Shown: piece after piece, positions 1 through 8,748 of the stretch
Position numbering within the stretch: the first letter of the stretch is position 1
How the letters are laid out: every line of letters begins with the position of its first letter
Assembly (NCBI GenBank): GCA_902533655.1
Contig: CACAMX010000005.1
Coordinates: 1-48,235, forward strand
Length of the DNA: 48,235 nucleotides
Reading direction: 5' to 3'
DNA from: an uncultured Bacteroidota bacterium
GTDB lineage: Bacteria; Bacteroidota; Bacteroidia; Flavobacteriales; BACL11
The notes under the pieces: generated by a model
What the model was told of the DNA's origin: nothing
Databases searched by the model: none
Seen by the model: the letters and a program-made list of their open reading frames with translations, nothing else
Translations under genes and position numbers: made by a program

Positions 1-23
1 TTTCAATTCTAAATAATTGTTAT

Positions 24-31
24 TAATTTTG
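24..31 (+). promoter_or_regulatory. TAnnTTTG -7 element for the carotenoid desaturase gene
   Basis: The octamer TAATTTTG matches the Bacteroidota sigma-ABfr -7 consensus TAnnTTTG exactly and lies about 30 bases before the chosen TTG start. The -33 region would fall at or beyond the window edge, so it cannot be judged. Confidence 0.5.
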
Positions 32-62
32 CATAACTTTTTATAAAAAAGATTATATAAAA

Positions 63-1556
63 TTGATTGGTTCAAAAAAAAACAAAACAAAAAATATCTC
101 AATCATAGGTTCAGGCATAGCTGGTATTTCTTGTGCTATTAGATTAAAAAATGAAGGATATAATGTCAAAATCTATGAAAAAAATAAATCTTTTGGAGGC
201 AAAATAGATGAGCTAAAAATGATGGGGTATAGATTTGATATTGGCCCCTCATTGTTAACGATGCCAGATCTAATTGAAGAAATTTTTGAATTAACTGGCA
301 AAAAAATTGATAACTATCTAAATTTCAAAAAGAAAAAATATATATGTAATTATTTTTATGAAGATGGTACGCGATTTAATGCACCCGCTGAAAAAAAAGA
401 GTTTGCAAAGAGAGCCTCTAAAACTTTTAATGTAAGTGAAAATGAATTAATAAATTATTTTGAACTAAATAAGAAAAAATATGATTTAACAAATGGTATT
501 TTTTTGAGAAAGTCATTGCACAAAATATCAAGTTACTTATCATTAGAAACTTTCAAAGCTATTTTAAATATTGGAAAGCTTGGGATTTTTAAAAACTTAT
601 CTGATTTTAATGATAACACATTTAGCGATAAAAGATTAGCTCAATTTTACAATAGATTTGCAACATACAATGGCTCATCACCATACAAAACTCCTGCAAT
701 AATGTCTATGATACCGCATTTAGAGCAACATTATGGAGTATATTTCCCAATAGGAGGAATGAGAATGATTTCAAAAAAACTTTTTGAACTTGCTGTAGAA
801 ATTGGAGTTGAGTTTAATTTTAAATCTGAGGTAAATGAAATAATAATCAAAAATAAAAAAGCAATTGGTTTAGTTGTAAATCAAAAGCAAATTATTTCTG
901 ATATTGTAATAAGTAATTCTGACATTGAACACACTTACGGCTTAATGTCAAAGAAAATTACACCAAGTAATGTTACAAAAAATGAAAAGAGTAGTTCAGC
1001 CATTATTTTCCTTTGGGGCGTCAAGAAAAAATTTAAAGAATTAGATCTCCACAATATTTTCTTTTCTGCTGATTACAAACAAGAATTTGATGATATTTTT
1101 CTAAATAAAAAAATCTCTAAAGATCCAACAATATATATTAATATAACCTCAAAAGAAAATATTGAAGATGCACCTGTAAACTGTGAAAACTGGTTTACAA
1201 TGATTAATGTGCCAAATAACTATGGACAAGACTGGAGTGATTTAATAAAATCTGCAAAAAAAAATATTATCAAAAAATTAAATAAGAATTTAAAAATTGA
1301 TTTAGAAAATTATATTGATTTTGAAAAAGTAATTAGTCCGTTAGATATTGAAAAAAAAACAAACTCATCAAATGGATCATTGTATGGAGCGTCAAGCAAT
1401 GATAAATTTTCTGCTTTGTTGAGACATTCTAATTTCTCTAACAAAATAAAAAATCTTTTCTTTTGCGGTGGAAGTGTACACCCTGGAGGAGGTATACCAT
1501 TATGCTTACTCTCTGCTAAAATTGTTACTGATTTAATTAAAGAACAAAAACACTAA
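63..1556 (+). CDS. Carotenoid desaturase (CrtI/CrtD family FAD oxidoreductase)
   Basis: The 497-residue protein begins with an FAD-binding Rossmann motif (GSGIAG at residues 16-21, followed by IYEKN) and ends with the family C-terminal signature GGSVHPGGGIPLCLLSAK. Both are typical of phytoene desaturase-like enzymes that introduce double bonds into carotenoids at the membrane. The SLYGASSN and HPGGGIPL motifs look closer to CrtD-type (hydroxycarotenoid 3,4-desaturase) than to the four-step CrtI, but this subfamily call is an inference. The start is TTG at 63: an in-frame stop lies at 24-26 and there is no earlier ATG. No crtB or cyclase gene is in the window, so the rest of the pathway must lie upstream or elsewhere. 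A carotenoid desaturase fits a light-exposed marine flavobacterium. Confidence 0.85.
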   Translation: MIGSKKNKTKNISIIGSGIAGISCAIRLKNEGYNVKIYEKNKSFGGKIDELKMMGYRFDIGPSLLTMPDLIEEIFELTGKKIDNYLNFKKKKYICNYFYEDGTRFNAPAEKKEFAKRASKTFNVSENELINYFELNKKKYDLTNGIFLRKSLHKISSYLSLETFKAILNIGKLGIFKNLSDFNDNTFSDKRLAQFYNRFATYNGSSPYKTPAIMSMIPHLEQHYGVYFPIGGMRMISKKLFELAVEIGVEFNFKSEVNEIIIKNKKAIGLVVNQKQIISDIVISNSDIEHTYGLMSKKITPSNVTKNEKSSSAIIFLWGVKKKFKELDLHNIFFSADYKQEFDDIFLNKKISKDPTIYINITSKENIEDAPVNCENWFTMINVPNNYGQDWSDLIKSAKKNIIKKLNKNLKIDLENYIDFEKVISPLDIEKKTNSSNGSLYGASSNDKFSALLRHSNFSNKIKNLFFCGGSVHPGGGIPLCLLSAKIVTDLIKEQKH

Positions 1557-1638
1557 ACTTAAAATTTATAGTTTATTAAAATGCTTTAATCAATCTTAAT
1601 GTTTAATAAATTACATTGGTTATTTAAGTTATTAAATC

Positions 1639-1806
1639 ATGAACAAAATTAAATTAGCTCTTGACTGGACACCAAATATTAATCACATCGGTTTTTTTGT
1701 TGCTAAAGAAAAAGGGTATTACAAAGAAAAAGATATTGATTTGAAAATTATCTCACCAGAAATGGATAATTATAAAGAAACTCCCGCAAAAAAAAAACCC
1801 AAGTAA
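1639..1806 (+). pseudogene. 5' fragment of a THI5/NMT1-like substrate-binding protein gene
   Basis: This 55-codon ORF is too short for the ORF track. It starts [20 protein letters not shown] and continues [17 protein letters not shown], which matches the N-terminus of the THI5/NMT1 family (HMP-precursor or ABC-type solute-binding proteins of roughly 300 residues). The family-like sequence runs to TPAKK, then hits a ten-base A run, and the stop codon falls inside a transcription terminator hairpin. About 80 percent of the gene is therefore missing. It is most likely a decayed remnant left by a deletion that joined it to the terminator of the opposing gene. A sequencing or assembly artefact at the A run is a less likely alternative. 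There is no signal peptide, as expected for cytosolic THI5-like members. Confidence 0.75.
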
Positions 1807-1827
1807 AAACTTGGGTCTATTTTTTTT
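1788..1827. terminator. Bidirectional rho-independent terminator
   Basis: An 8-bp stem (ACCCAAGT at 1797-1804, ACTTGGGT at 1809-1816) with an AAAA loop is flanked by ten A on the left and eight T on the right, so it can stop transcription in both directions. It directly follows the minus-strand SnoaL-like gene and also closes the truncated THI5-like ORF, whose stop codon lies in the stem and loop. Confidence 0.85.
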
Positions 1828-1840
1828 ATAAAACAAATTC

Positions 1841-2344
1841 TTATTTACCCATTTCTTGATCTGGAGCTAGTGCCATTACCATACCAGTAGCATCGAAATA
1901 ATCTCCTGATGCAGTAATTTTACCATCCTTAACATAAAAATAGTGATAAGAATCAACTGCAAATTCTTTTCCTGAAGCGTTACTAGTTCCAGTCCAAGTT
2001 CCGTAAACCCTCACACTTCCATTGTTTTGATAATTTACAGTGTCAACACCAGGTAACCACTTGGCATTTTCAAACTTTACATTTGAAAATCCGTTCATAT
2101 AAAACTGTGCCTGCCCCATTACACCATCATAGTCTACAACTCCTTGACCATACATTGGTGATTGATGTTTAACGCTTTCGCAGATTAAAGTTTTAAAGGT
2201 CTCAAAATCTTGAGGTGTTTCATAACATGCCATTGCTTTTTTTACAATTTCAAGATTAGCATTGTATAATGTCATATCTGGGGTAGTGTTTGGTGATGTA
2301 CATGCAAATAACACAAAGAATAACGCATAAAATAAATTTTTCAT
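1841..2344 (-). CDS. SnoaL/NTF2-like lipoprotein
   Basis: The 167-residue protein has a lipoprotein signal peptide with lipobox LFAC (Cys near residue 15), so it should be anchored in an envelope membrane. The rest resembles the SnoaL/NTF2-like cone fold: a helical start (ETPQDFETFKTLICESVKHQSP), then VYGTWTG and a terminal YHYFYVKDGKI...GDYFDATG beta section, which is typical of this fold in marine flavobacteria. These proteins bind small ligands or act as isomerase-like domains. No catalytic residues can be assigned, so the substrate is unknown. It is monocistronic, with a terminator immediately downstream. Confidence 0.65.
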   Translation of the reverse strand: MKNLFYALFFVLFACTSPNTTPDMTLYNANLEIVKKAMACYETPQDFETFKTLICESVKHQSPMYGQGVVDYDGVMGQAQFYMNGFSNVKFENAKWLPGVDTVNYQNNGSVRVYGTWTGTSNASGKEFAVDSYHYFYVKDGKITASGDYFDATGMVMALAPDQEMGK

Positions 2345-2405
2345 TTTTTTTGTTTTAGTTAATAATTTGGTAAAAATAGTTTTTTAATTAGTTTCTAATA
2401 ATAAA

Positions 2406-2570
2406 CTAATTCAATTTTTGAATTTCCTTCAAAACATCATCTGCTTTTTTTTCAAGCTCATCACTTTTTTTTCTGTCAAACTTCGACAATTCAAATGCCT
2501 CTTTTTTTAACTTATTATATTGATTTTGAAGTTTCTCTTTTTTTGATTTTTTCTTAAATAATCCAAACAT
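2406..2570 (-). CDS. Lacal_2735 family small protein
   Basis: This 54-residue ORF is below the ORF-track cutoff. It begins MFGLFKKKSKKEKLQNQYNK and continues with a highly charged, heptad-like helix (KLKKEAFELSKFDRKKSDEL...ADDVLKEIQKLN). I recognise this as the Lacal_2735 family, a short conserved protein of Flavobacteriia with an MFGLFKKKS start. Its function is unknown; the composition suggests a single amphipathic coiled-coil helix in the cytoplasm. It lies between the SnoaL-like and OmpA-like genes on the same strand and fills what would otherwise look like an empty gap. Confidence 0.8.
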   Translation of the reverse strand: MFGLFKKKSKKEKLQNQYNKLKKEAFELSKFDRKKSDELEKKADDVLKEIQKLN

Positions 2571-2601
2571 TTTTAAATATTAAATAAAAAGAAGTAACCT
2601 A

Positions 2602-3591
2602 TTAGTCAAGTAAATTAAAAAATTCATCAAGATTAGGTGATAGTATGATATCTATTCTTCTATTTGCACTTCTTCCCTCTACAGTTAAATTAGTCATTAT
2701 AGGTGAAAACTCACCCTTACCAGCGGCCATTAATTGAGATGATTTAATCTGCGAATTGTTAGTTAAAACCTTAACCACAGAGGTAGCTCTCAAAACACTT
2801 AAGTCCCAATTATCTTTTACTAAGCCTCTGCCACTCAAAGCTATACTATCTGTATGTCCCTCGACAATAATCTCTAACTCTTGGTGATTTGATAAAACTT
2901 CTGACAATTTATTTAGCGCACTTACGCCTTCATTGTTTACATCATATTTGCCTGAGGCAAAAAGTAAACTTTCCTCTAACGATAAATATACTTTTCCGTT
3001 TCTTTTTTCAATTGTTAAGCCATTTCCCTCTAGTCCAGACAGTGCACTTGAAATTCTTGCCTTTATAGCAGTAACCATAGAATCTTTCTTATTTATGATT
3101 GATTCAAGCTCTTTAACTCTCAAAGATCTGTAATCAAGTTCTTTATTTGCTTTTGTAAGCATATCTTTTTGAAACTGAATTGAATCAGAGAGTGATTGAA
3201 GTTCTTCTTTCTTGGAAATTAATTTCATTTGTGAATCATCTAACTTCTCAATAAGTCTTTTTGTTTCTTCAGCTTTTTCTGACATAAATCTTGAACTTTT
3301 TGATGACAACAAATCATATGCCTCACTAAGGTCTTGATACTTGCTATTCAAACTTTTATATGCTTGGCCATTATTTATTGAATCTTCTTTGATTTTTTTG
3401 AGATTTTCTTGTGCTAGCCTAACTGAATTATTTAATTCTATGATTTCATTTTGAAGTTTTAAGTTTTTTAAATCTTTTTCATTTGCTCTGTTCTTATTGT
3501 ACTCATTTTGCTTAACAAGATCGTTATGAATCGTAGGTGTTACACATGAAAACAAAAATATCGATGAGAATATTAATAATTTTTTCATCAT
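2602..3591 (-). CDS. OmpA-family peptidoglycan-binding lipoprotein with coiled coil
   Basis: The 329-residue protein has a lipoprotein signal (lipobox LFSC, Cys near residue 16). A long charged coiled-coil segment follows at about residues 30-190, and then an OmpA-like domain at about 205-318. The OmpA signature is clear: EIIVEGHTDSIALSG and the terminal GRSANRRIDIILSP carry the residues that usually contact diaminopimelate in peptidoglycan. It probably tethers the outer membrane to the cell wall across the periplasm, with the coiled coil as a spacer. Two consecutive ATG codons are possible starts; the first is used. It is probably transcribed alone. Confidence 0.85.
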   Translation of the reverse strand: MMKKLLIFSSIFLFSCVTPTIHNDLVKQNEYNKNRANEKDLKNLKLQNEIIELNNSVRLAQENLKKIKEDSINNGQAYKSLNSKYQDLSEAYDLLSSKSSRFMSEKAEETKRLIEKLDDSQMKLISKKEELQSLSDSIQFQKDMLTKANKELDYRSLRVKELESIINKKDSMVTAIKARISSALSGLEGNGLTIEKRNGKVYLSLEESLLFASGKYDVNNEGVSALNKLSEVLSNHQELEIIVEGHTDSIALSGRGLVKDNWDLSVLRATSVVKVLTNNSQIKSSQLMAAGKGEFSPIMTNLTVEGRSANRRIDIILSPNLDEFFNLLD

Positions 3592-3672
3592 TTGAATTTT
3601 TATAAATTTATTAATGAATTCACTTTGAAATATAAATGAGGCACTTATTTTTCAACAAATTCAATTGAACAA

Positions 3673-4887
3673 CTAGTTAACTACTAGTCTATGAACTGTC
3701 CTTTGATTATTTTCAATTAGATTTATAAAGTAGATACCAGCTGACAAGCTCCTGGTATTCATCTCAGAGTGATTTGAGAACCTATCTATTTGTAAACTGA
3801 CTTTTTTCCCATATAAATCAGTAATGTATAATTTTTGATTAATACTTGAATATATAATGGCATAATCTTTTGAAGGATTGGGGAATACTTTATGCTTTTT
3901 ACTTTGGTCAAAAATTAATGAGTTACTTGGCAGTGGGGTGATTTTAGATAGGCCCGTTGAAGTCCCAACCCAAACATTGTTGTTATAATCTACTTTTAAG
4001 CAAGTTACATTTGGACCAGCAACTCCATCAGAAATATCAAAATCTTGCCAAATCGATCCATTATAAAAAGCTACACCACCTTCGGCAAGATAGCCTACAT
4101 AAATTGCCACCCATATTCTGTTCCAGGAATCAATATCAATCTCTACTACTGGATTTAAAGTATCAGGAGGTGGAAGGGAATACATAATTGTATGGTTTTC
4201 AATAAAATTATTGTTGTTATCAAATACTGATAACCCACTATTTGTCCCTACCCATTTTCTATTATATTGATCAATTAGTATATCGGTAATTCCATTACTA
4301 ATCAGATTACTATTATTTGTATTAATATTTGAGAAATTATTATTCGCGCTATCTACTATTACTCCATCTAACAAACTTGCAAACCATGCATTCCCAAGAA
4401 CATCAAAATCACATGAAAGAATGAAATTACCTGGATTAATTACTGACCAACTGGCACCATCAAAGACACTAACTCCAGAGCTGAAGTTTGCATGGGAGCA
4501 CCAAACATCACCACCTTGATTAATATCTATATTTACAATTTTGTTATCTGATAGTCCTGAAAGTATATCATATGACAGCCAATTACTACCATTATAAACA
4601 CTTAACCCAAAATTTGTCCCAACATATACTTCATTATTTAAACCACATTTGATAGATAAAATATTGTTATCGATAATACCATCTGAAACATTATAATTAG
4701 TAAATGATGTCCCATCAAAATATGAAACTCCATTATTTGTACCAATCCATATATTACCACTATTATCTGTGTCGATGCATGTAATAAAATCACTAACTAA
4801 ACCATCAGTACTATAAAAATTTTCAATGTTTTGTGATTTTGTAAACAAAGAACAGCTAAGTAGTAAAAAAAACAGTAATAATCTCAC
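3673..4887 (-). CDS. Two-component-regulator-type propeller protein with T9SS sorting domain
   Basis: The 404-residue protein has a signal peptide, then repeated blades of the form DNSGNIWIGTNNGVSYFDG, NNEVYVGTNFGLSVYNG, YNRKWVGTNSGLSVFD and YNNNVWVGTSTGLSKI. These are Reg_prop repeats that form a beta propeller. The last 70-80 residues (VFPNPSKDYAII through IYFINLIENNQ...HRLVVN) are a type A T9SS C-terminal sorting domain. The protein should therefore be exported across the outer membrane and attached to the surface or released. There is no histidine kinase part, so it is a stand-alone propeller. The start is GTG, six bases after the CotH stop, making it the last gene of an operon with CotH and the arylsulfotransferase. 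Confidence 0.85.
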   Translation of the reverse strand: MRLLLFFLLLSCSLFTKSQNIENFYSTDGLVSDFITCIDTDNSGNIWIGTNNGVSYFDGTSFTNYNVSDGIIDNNILSIKCGLNNEVYVGTNFGLSVYNGSNWLSYDILSGLSDNKIVNIDINQGGDVWCSHANFSSGVSVFDGASWSVINPGNFILSCDFDVLGNAWFASLLDGVIVDSANNNFSNINTNNSNLISNGITDILIDQYNRKWVGTNSGLSVFDNNNNFIENHTIMYSLPPPDTLNPVVEIDIDSWNRIWVAIYVGYLAEGGVAFYNGSIWQDFDISDGVAGPNVTCLKVDYNNNVWVGTSTGLSKITPLPSNSLIFDQSKKHKVFPNPSKDYAIIYSSINQKLYITDLYGKKVSLQIDRFSNHSEMNTRSLSAGIYFINLIENNQRTVHRLVVN

Positions 4888-4893
4888 CTAGCG

Positions 4894-7146
4894 TTATATT
4901 TTAATCAATTTAACTATTTGATCAGTATCGCTGATGCGAATAAAATAAGTTCCTCTATTAAGTCTTTGAATTGAAATAAAATCAGAGTTTTCTCCATTCA
5001 TCACTTCTCTAAAAAACATATCGAAAATTGTAAAATTAGATTTCTGACTAAAATTCAAATACTTATTCGATGGATTAGGGAAAATTTGAATCTTTTCTTT
5101 AATTATTTCATTGTTGCTTGTCAATAAATTATTACTTCTGTTAAAGGTATGTGGTTGCAAAACAAATGAGCCAAAACCGTTTGGAGATCTTGCAAATGCT
5201 ATATCAGCAGGTTGAGGAGCAATTGTGATTGAATCAAATATTACACCACTTGAATTTGACAATGTAATTTTCTCTCCAAAGTTGAAAAGTCTAAAATTCG
5301 CATGATTAAAACCTTCTTGCTTTTGTTCATCAGCCCAAATTATATAGTAACCATACGGCTCAATTGCAATTGAAGGTAACTGCCATTTAAAAAGATTTGT
5401 TGATGTATCTGATAAAAATAAATCTTCAACATTAATATAAGAGTTAGTGGAGTTATATAACTCTATCCAATCATCTGTTTCACCTGCAGGATCTTCAACC
5501 GCACTAACATTATTTGACATCAGCTCGTTGATAACAATACTTGAAGCTGGAAGATTCACATTAACTGAGTAATACTCAAAAGCTGCTCTTGCAGGGGAAA
5601 ATTCTCCAGCAATATTATTTTCAGCATATACATAAAAATCAATCTTATTACAAGTATTTGAAATTTTTGCACCAAAAATACCATCATTTGGCAATCCATC
5701 ATTATTATTACCATCATCAAGCATATTAATACTTGTAAATTTCATATTATCACCAAACCTAAAATTTAGAAATACACTGTCAACATTAGAAACTGTTGCA
5801 TTAATAAAGATGTCATCTCCTAAATTATAATTTGTTGGACAATTAACATTAGTAATATCTGGACTTCCATTGTAGCCTGCATAATTAGATAAGTAATTTT
5901 CTCTACTGCTCATTAACTGAGTGATACCTGGACAATCTCCATTCACCAAACTTACAGAATTGTTAAGATTTGAAAGGAAATCAGAGTGTGTATAAAATTT
6001 ATTTGTATCGTTTTGGACATGAGTATCTATCAATGATCTCAGTTGATTAGCTCTATTTATGTAACTCTGATTAGTAAAGTTTTCACTAACAATAGTTCTA
6101 ATATGAGCAAGATACATTTTTCTATTTCTTTCACTAGCAAATAAATTTCTCATCAGTGGTCTAGGTGATAGTGACATATTATAATGATGAACAAATGGAT
6201 CCATATTTTGAGCTTGTGGAATTGAAAAGCCATTAAAATAAAGTGCAGATGCATCAGTCAATCTAAAACCTCCAAATGACATATTTAAATCCCAAATAAG
6301 AGGGCTAAATTGTTTTGTTAATTCTTGATACAAATAATAATTTTGTGAATAGCCAATATAGGAGTCGAAATTAACTAGAACATAATTGAATGCATGCATC
6401 CACAACGTTCTGTCAATGTTTAAGTTATCATCTAATGAGTTTGGGAAGTTATTTAGTGTATCAATTAGTCCGTATAATTGAGACCAACCATATGAAGATT
6501 CTAATCTGTAATAGTCATAATAATCAGCGCTATCACTACCATGTGAATCACTTAAATTTGAGTTTTCACCACTAATACTTATATCAAGATTGTTAGGCTC
6601 ACATTTAAAAAATGGATTGTGTCTTTCTCCAAAGCTTGCACTTACAAAATCTTTATTAATAGCCTCAACATTAGTATACAAACCCCACAATGTGTCGTTA
6701 ATAAATACATTAGCATAATTTGCTTTTGGAGCTGGCATGTACTTTCTGGCAATTTCATATGATAAAACCTCTCTCAAAAAACTGGGGTCATATATTATAT
6801 TTGCCAACTTTATTTTTTTGTAGCCGTCTAAATCTTGTTTTCCTTTAACATAATTTATTTTTATATTAAAAGGATTCTTTATAGTATTTACTGAAACAGA
6901 ACTAAACCCTTTATACCTAATTCCCACACTATCATATTGTTCTCCATCAATAATTAAATATGCTAATATTCTTTGATCATTACCAATAATATACAAACTA
7001 TCTAGAGTGGATTGCCAGTTTGGCTCATAAAAATAAATTCTTATCTCTTTTAGTGAATCAGTCTCATAAAAAGAAGATTGAGCCTTAGAAAGATTAGATA
7101 TAAAAATCAAAACGAAAGTTAAGTATATTATATTAATTTTTCTCAA
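4894..7146 (-). CDS. CotH kinase-like protein with lamin-tail and T9SS domains
   Basis: The 750-residue secreted protein has an N-terminal CotH domain (about residues 25-410). Its motifs include GIRYKGFSS, NPFNIKINY, a KIKLANIIYDPSFLREVLSYE helix region, WGLYTNVEAINKDF and the later LIWDLNMSFGG, which sits where CotH proteins carry their metal-binding Asp. A lamin-tail domain (IVINELMSNN...DDWIELYN) covers about 555-660, and a T9SS sorting domain (IFPNPSNKYLNF to IVKLIKI) ends it. CotH family members are atypical protein kinases of spore coat proteins, so a role in surface protein phosphorylation is possible but unproven here. The TTG start overlaps the arylsulfotransferase stop by four bases (TTGA), implying translational coupling. 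Confidence 0.85.
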   Translation of the reverse strand: MRKINIIYLTFVLIFISNLSKAQSSFYETDSLKEIRIYFYEPNWQSTLDSLYIIGNDQRILAYLIIDGEQYDSVGIRYKGFSSVSVNTIKNPFNIKINYVKGKQDLDGYKKIKLANIIYDPSFLREVLSYEIARKYMPAPKANYANVFINDTLWGLYTNVEAINKDFVSASFGERHNPFFKCEPNNLDISISGENSNLSDSHGSDSADYYDYYRLESSYGWSQLYGLIDTLNNFPNSLDDNLNIDRTLWMHAFNYVLVNFDSYIGYSQNYYLYQELTKQFSPLIWDLNMSFGGFRLTDASALYFNGFSIPQAQNMDPFVHHYNMSLSPRPLMRNLFASERNRKMYLAHIRTIVSENFTNQSYINRANQLRSLIDTHVQNDTNKFYTHSDFLSNLNNSVSLVNGDCPGITQLMSSRENYLSNYAGYNGSPDITNVNCPTNYNLGDDIFINATVSNVDSVFLNFRFGDNMKFTSINMLDDGNNNDGLPNDGIFGAKISNTCNKIDFYVYAENNIAGEFSPARAAFEYYSVNVNLPASSIVINELMSNNVSAVEDPAGETDDWIELYNSTNSYINVEDLFLSDTSTNLFKWQLPSIAIEPYGYYIIWADEQKQEGFNHANFRLFNFGEKITLSNSSGVIFDSITIAPQPADIAFARSPNGFGSFVLQPHTFNRSNNLLTSNNEIIKEKIQIFPNPSNKYLNFSQKSNFTIFDMFFREVMNGENSDFISIQRLNRGTYFIRISDTDQIVKLIKI

Positions 7147-8708
7147 ATTACTATCTTTTGTATGAATTGTCGGTTCCTAAGTTTATATTTGATATAGTAT
7201 AATCCTTTTCTTATAAATTTTGTGCTAATGTTAGATTTTAAATCTTTACTTTTATAAACTACTCTTCCATCTGATGAGAAAATCATAATTTCTTCAGCTA
7301 TTTCATTTATATTGTCATATTTTATTAAACTGTTGTGATGATAAAAAAGTATCGGATTATTTAGTTCCTCAATACTAGAAGCATTAAAACATGATGTACT
7401 ACTTGTGTTCATATAGTCTTTTAGAACTTGTATTCCTGGGTGATCACACTCATATCTGAAAGCTTTTTGAGATTGAGCATTGTATGGTCCCCAAATAATA
7501 TTGTTTAATGAGTCAACTTCATACATTACACCAGCACCACCTTGTCCTCCAGATGCATTAACAAAAATGTTACCATTGGACATTCTATCAGATGCTGATT
7601 GACCAGGTGCTGAATATTGACAAAAATATCTGAATGTGTAGCTACTTGGACCATAGGGTTGGCCAGAACTTCTAAAATAAGTATATCCATTTACTGGGGT
7701 CAGAATAGCATCAACAGTTGACTGATTATTACCTCCTCCAGAGTTATTAAAAATTTGTAAGTGCCCACCTAATGGTCTTCCATCGTCTTTGACCCATCTT
7801 ACATCGTGTACTGCATTAGGTATTAATCTTTGGCCTGTCATACCATAGTTAGCAGGATTTCCCCATCTGTAAAGGATATCTCCACCCATTCCAGAGTTAC
7901 CACCTGTTTGACTTGCAGCTTCTGCAGTTGTGGTACTGTGATCTATTATATATATCTCGCTTGAGAATCTCGAAGAAAAGGCTATTTGATCCAAATCAGG
8001 ATTATAATCTACTCCGTTAACATGAAACCAATCACCTCCACCTCCTCCAGGTCCTCCTCCACTATTTTGTATCATATTAATATCAATTAGCTCAGGGTGA
8101 TCTGAAATATCATTTACATAATTTGGCTTATTTGGATCTACATCTTGACATAAATGATCCCAAATATGCCACTCCCAAACAATTTGGGCTGTGCCTGTAT
8201 TTGGATTTCCCTCAATTTCAACAAAATGAGTTGGCCACTTTCCAAAGTTAGAAACATTTCCTGTAAAGCCTGCATTAATAAGTTCAGCTTGTGACTTAAC
8301 TTCCCAGGCAGTTAATAAAACATTATCTCCTATTAGGCATATATCATGGTGCGATAAAACACTCGAGCTTGAATAAATAAAATCCCAAACAACATTTCCA
8401 TTTGGATCAATTTCTTGTACTCTTCCTGCATCTGCAGCACCTCCTAAAGAATTATTTGTTCCTCCTGTCTGGATATTATTTTTTGTTCCTCTAACAATAT
8501 TTCCATTGTCTTTAAGAAGAACTGTGTAATTGCATTCTGTACTTAAATTCCAAGTATGAGCTATATTTTCATTCTCATCAATTAAATATGTTGTAGTGTT
8601 GCCTTGTCTGTTATATAGAGCAAAGCCGCTGAACTGAGCAAAAACTTCGTTGGTAAAAAAGATTAAGAGAACAATTATTTTTTTAATCCTCTTTGTTTTT
8701 AAATTCAT
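7143..8708 (-). CDS. Arylsulfotransferase (ASST) family protein with T9SS sorting domain
   Basis: The protein (521 residues from the ATG at 8708) has a signal peptide, then an ASST-type propeller that starts FSGFALYNRQGNTTTYLIDE. It has conserved His-containing motifs LSHHDICL, FHVNGVDYNP and NAVHDVRWV. ASST enzymes transfer sulfate between phenolic compounds in the periplasm or outside the cell. The C-terminus (IFSSDGRVVYKSKDL...GLYYIKYKLRNRQFIQKIVI) is a T9SS sorting domain, so it is exported. The ORF track starts at a TTG (8732), but that codon lies inside the -7 promoter element, so the ATG eight codons later is preferred. It is the first gene of a three-cargo operon. The donor and acceptor are unknown. 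Confidence 0.85.
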   Translation of the reverse strand: MNLKTKRIKKIIVLLIFFTNEVFAQFSGFALYNRQGNTTTYLIDENENIAHTWNLSTECNYTVLLKDNGNIVRGTKNNIQTGGTNNSLGGAADAGRVQEIDPNGNVVWDFIYSSSSVLSHHDICLIGDNVLLTAWEVKSQAELINAGFTGNVSNFGKWPTHFVEIEGNPNTGTAQIVWEWHIWDHLCQDVDPNKPNYVNDISDHPELIDINMIQNSGGGPGGGGGDWFHVNGVDYNPDLDQIAFSSRFSSEIYIIDHSTTTAEAASQTGGNSGMGGDILYRWGNPANYGMTGQRLIPNAVHDVRWVKDDGRPLGGHLQIFNNSGGGNNQSTVDAILTPVNGYTYFRSSGQPYGPSSYTFRYFCQYSAPGQSASDRMSNGNIFVNASGGQGGAGVMYEVDSLNNIIWGPYNAQSQKAFRYECDHPGIQVLKDYMNTSSTSCFNASSIEELNNPILFYHHNSLIKYDNINEIAEEIMIFSSDGRVVYKSKDLKSNISTKFIRKGLYYIKYKLRNRQFIQKIVI

Positions 8709-8715
8709 TAAATAA

Positions 8716-8736
8716 ATCTTTGATAAAATCAAAGAT
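8716..8736. repeat. Perfect 9-bp inverted repeat over the ASST promoter
   Basis: ATCTTTGAT is followed after AAA by its exact reverse complement ATCAAAGAT. One arm overlaps the minus-strand TATCTTTG -7 element and the other lies in the expected 5' untranslated leader. This could be an operator or a leader hairpin. There is no long T run, so a terminator for the upstream gene is less likely. Confidence 0.6.
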
Positions 8737-8737
8737 A
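8730..8737 (-). promoter_or_regulatory. TAnnTTTG -7 element for the ASST-CotH-propeller operon
   Basis: On the minus strand TATCTTTG matches the consensus and lies about 21 bases before the ATG at 8708. It overlaps the 9-bp inverted repeat and contains the TTG that the ORF track took as a start. Confidence 0.5.
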
Positions 8738-8748
8738 GTTAATAAATT

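Noticed and set aside
8709-8732. TTG start extending the arylsulfotransferase by eight residues
   Set aside because: The TTG lies within the TATCTTTG promoter element and inverted repeat; the ATG at 8708 gives a normal signal peptide.
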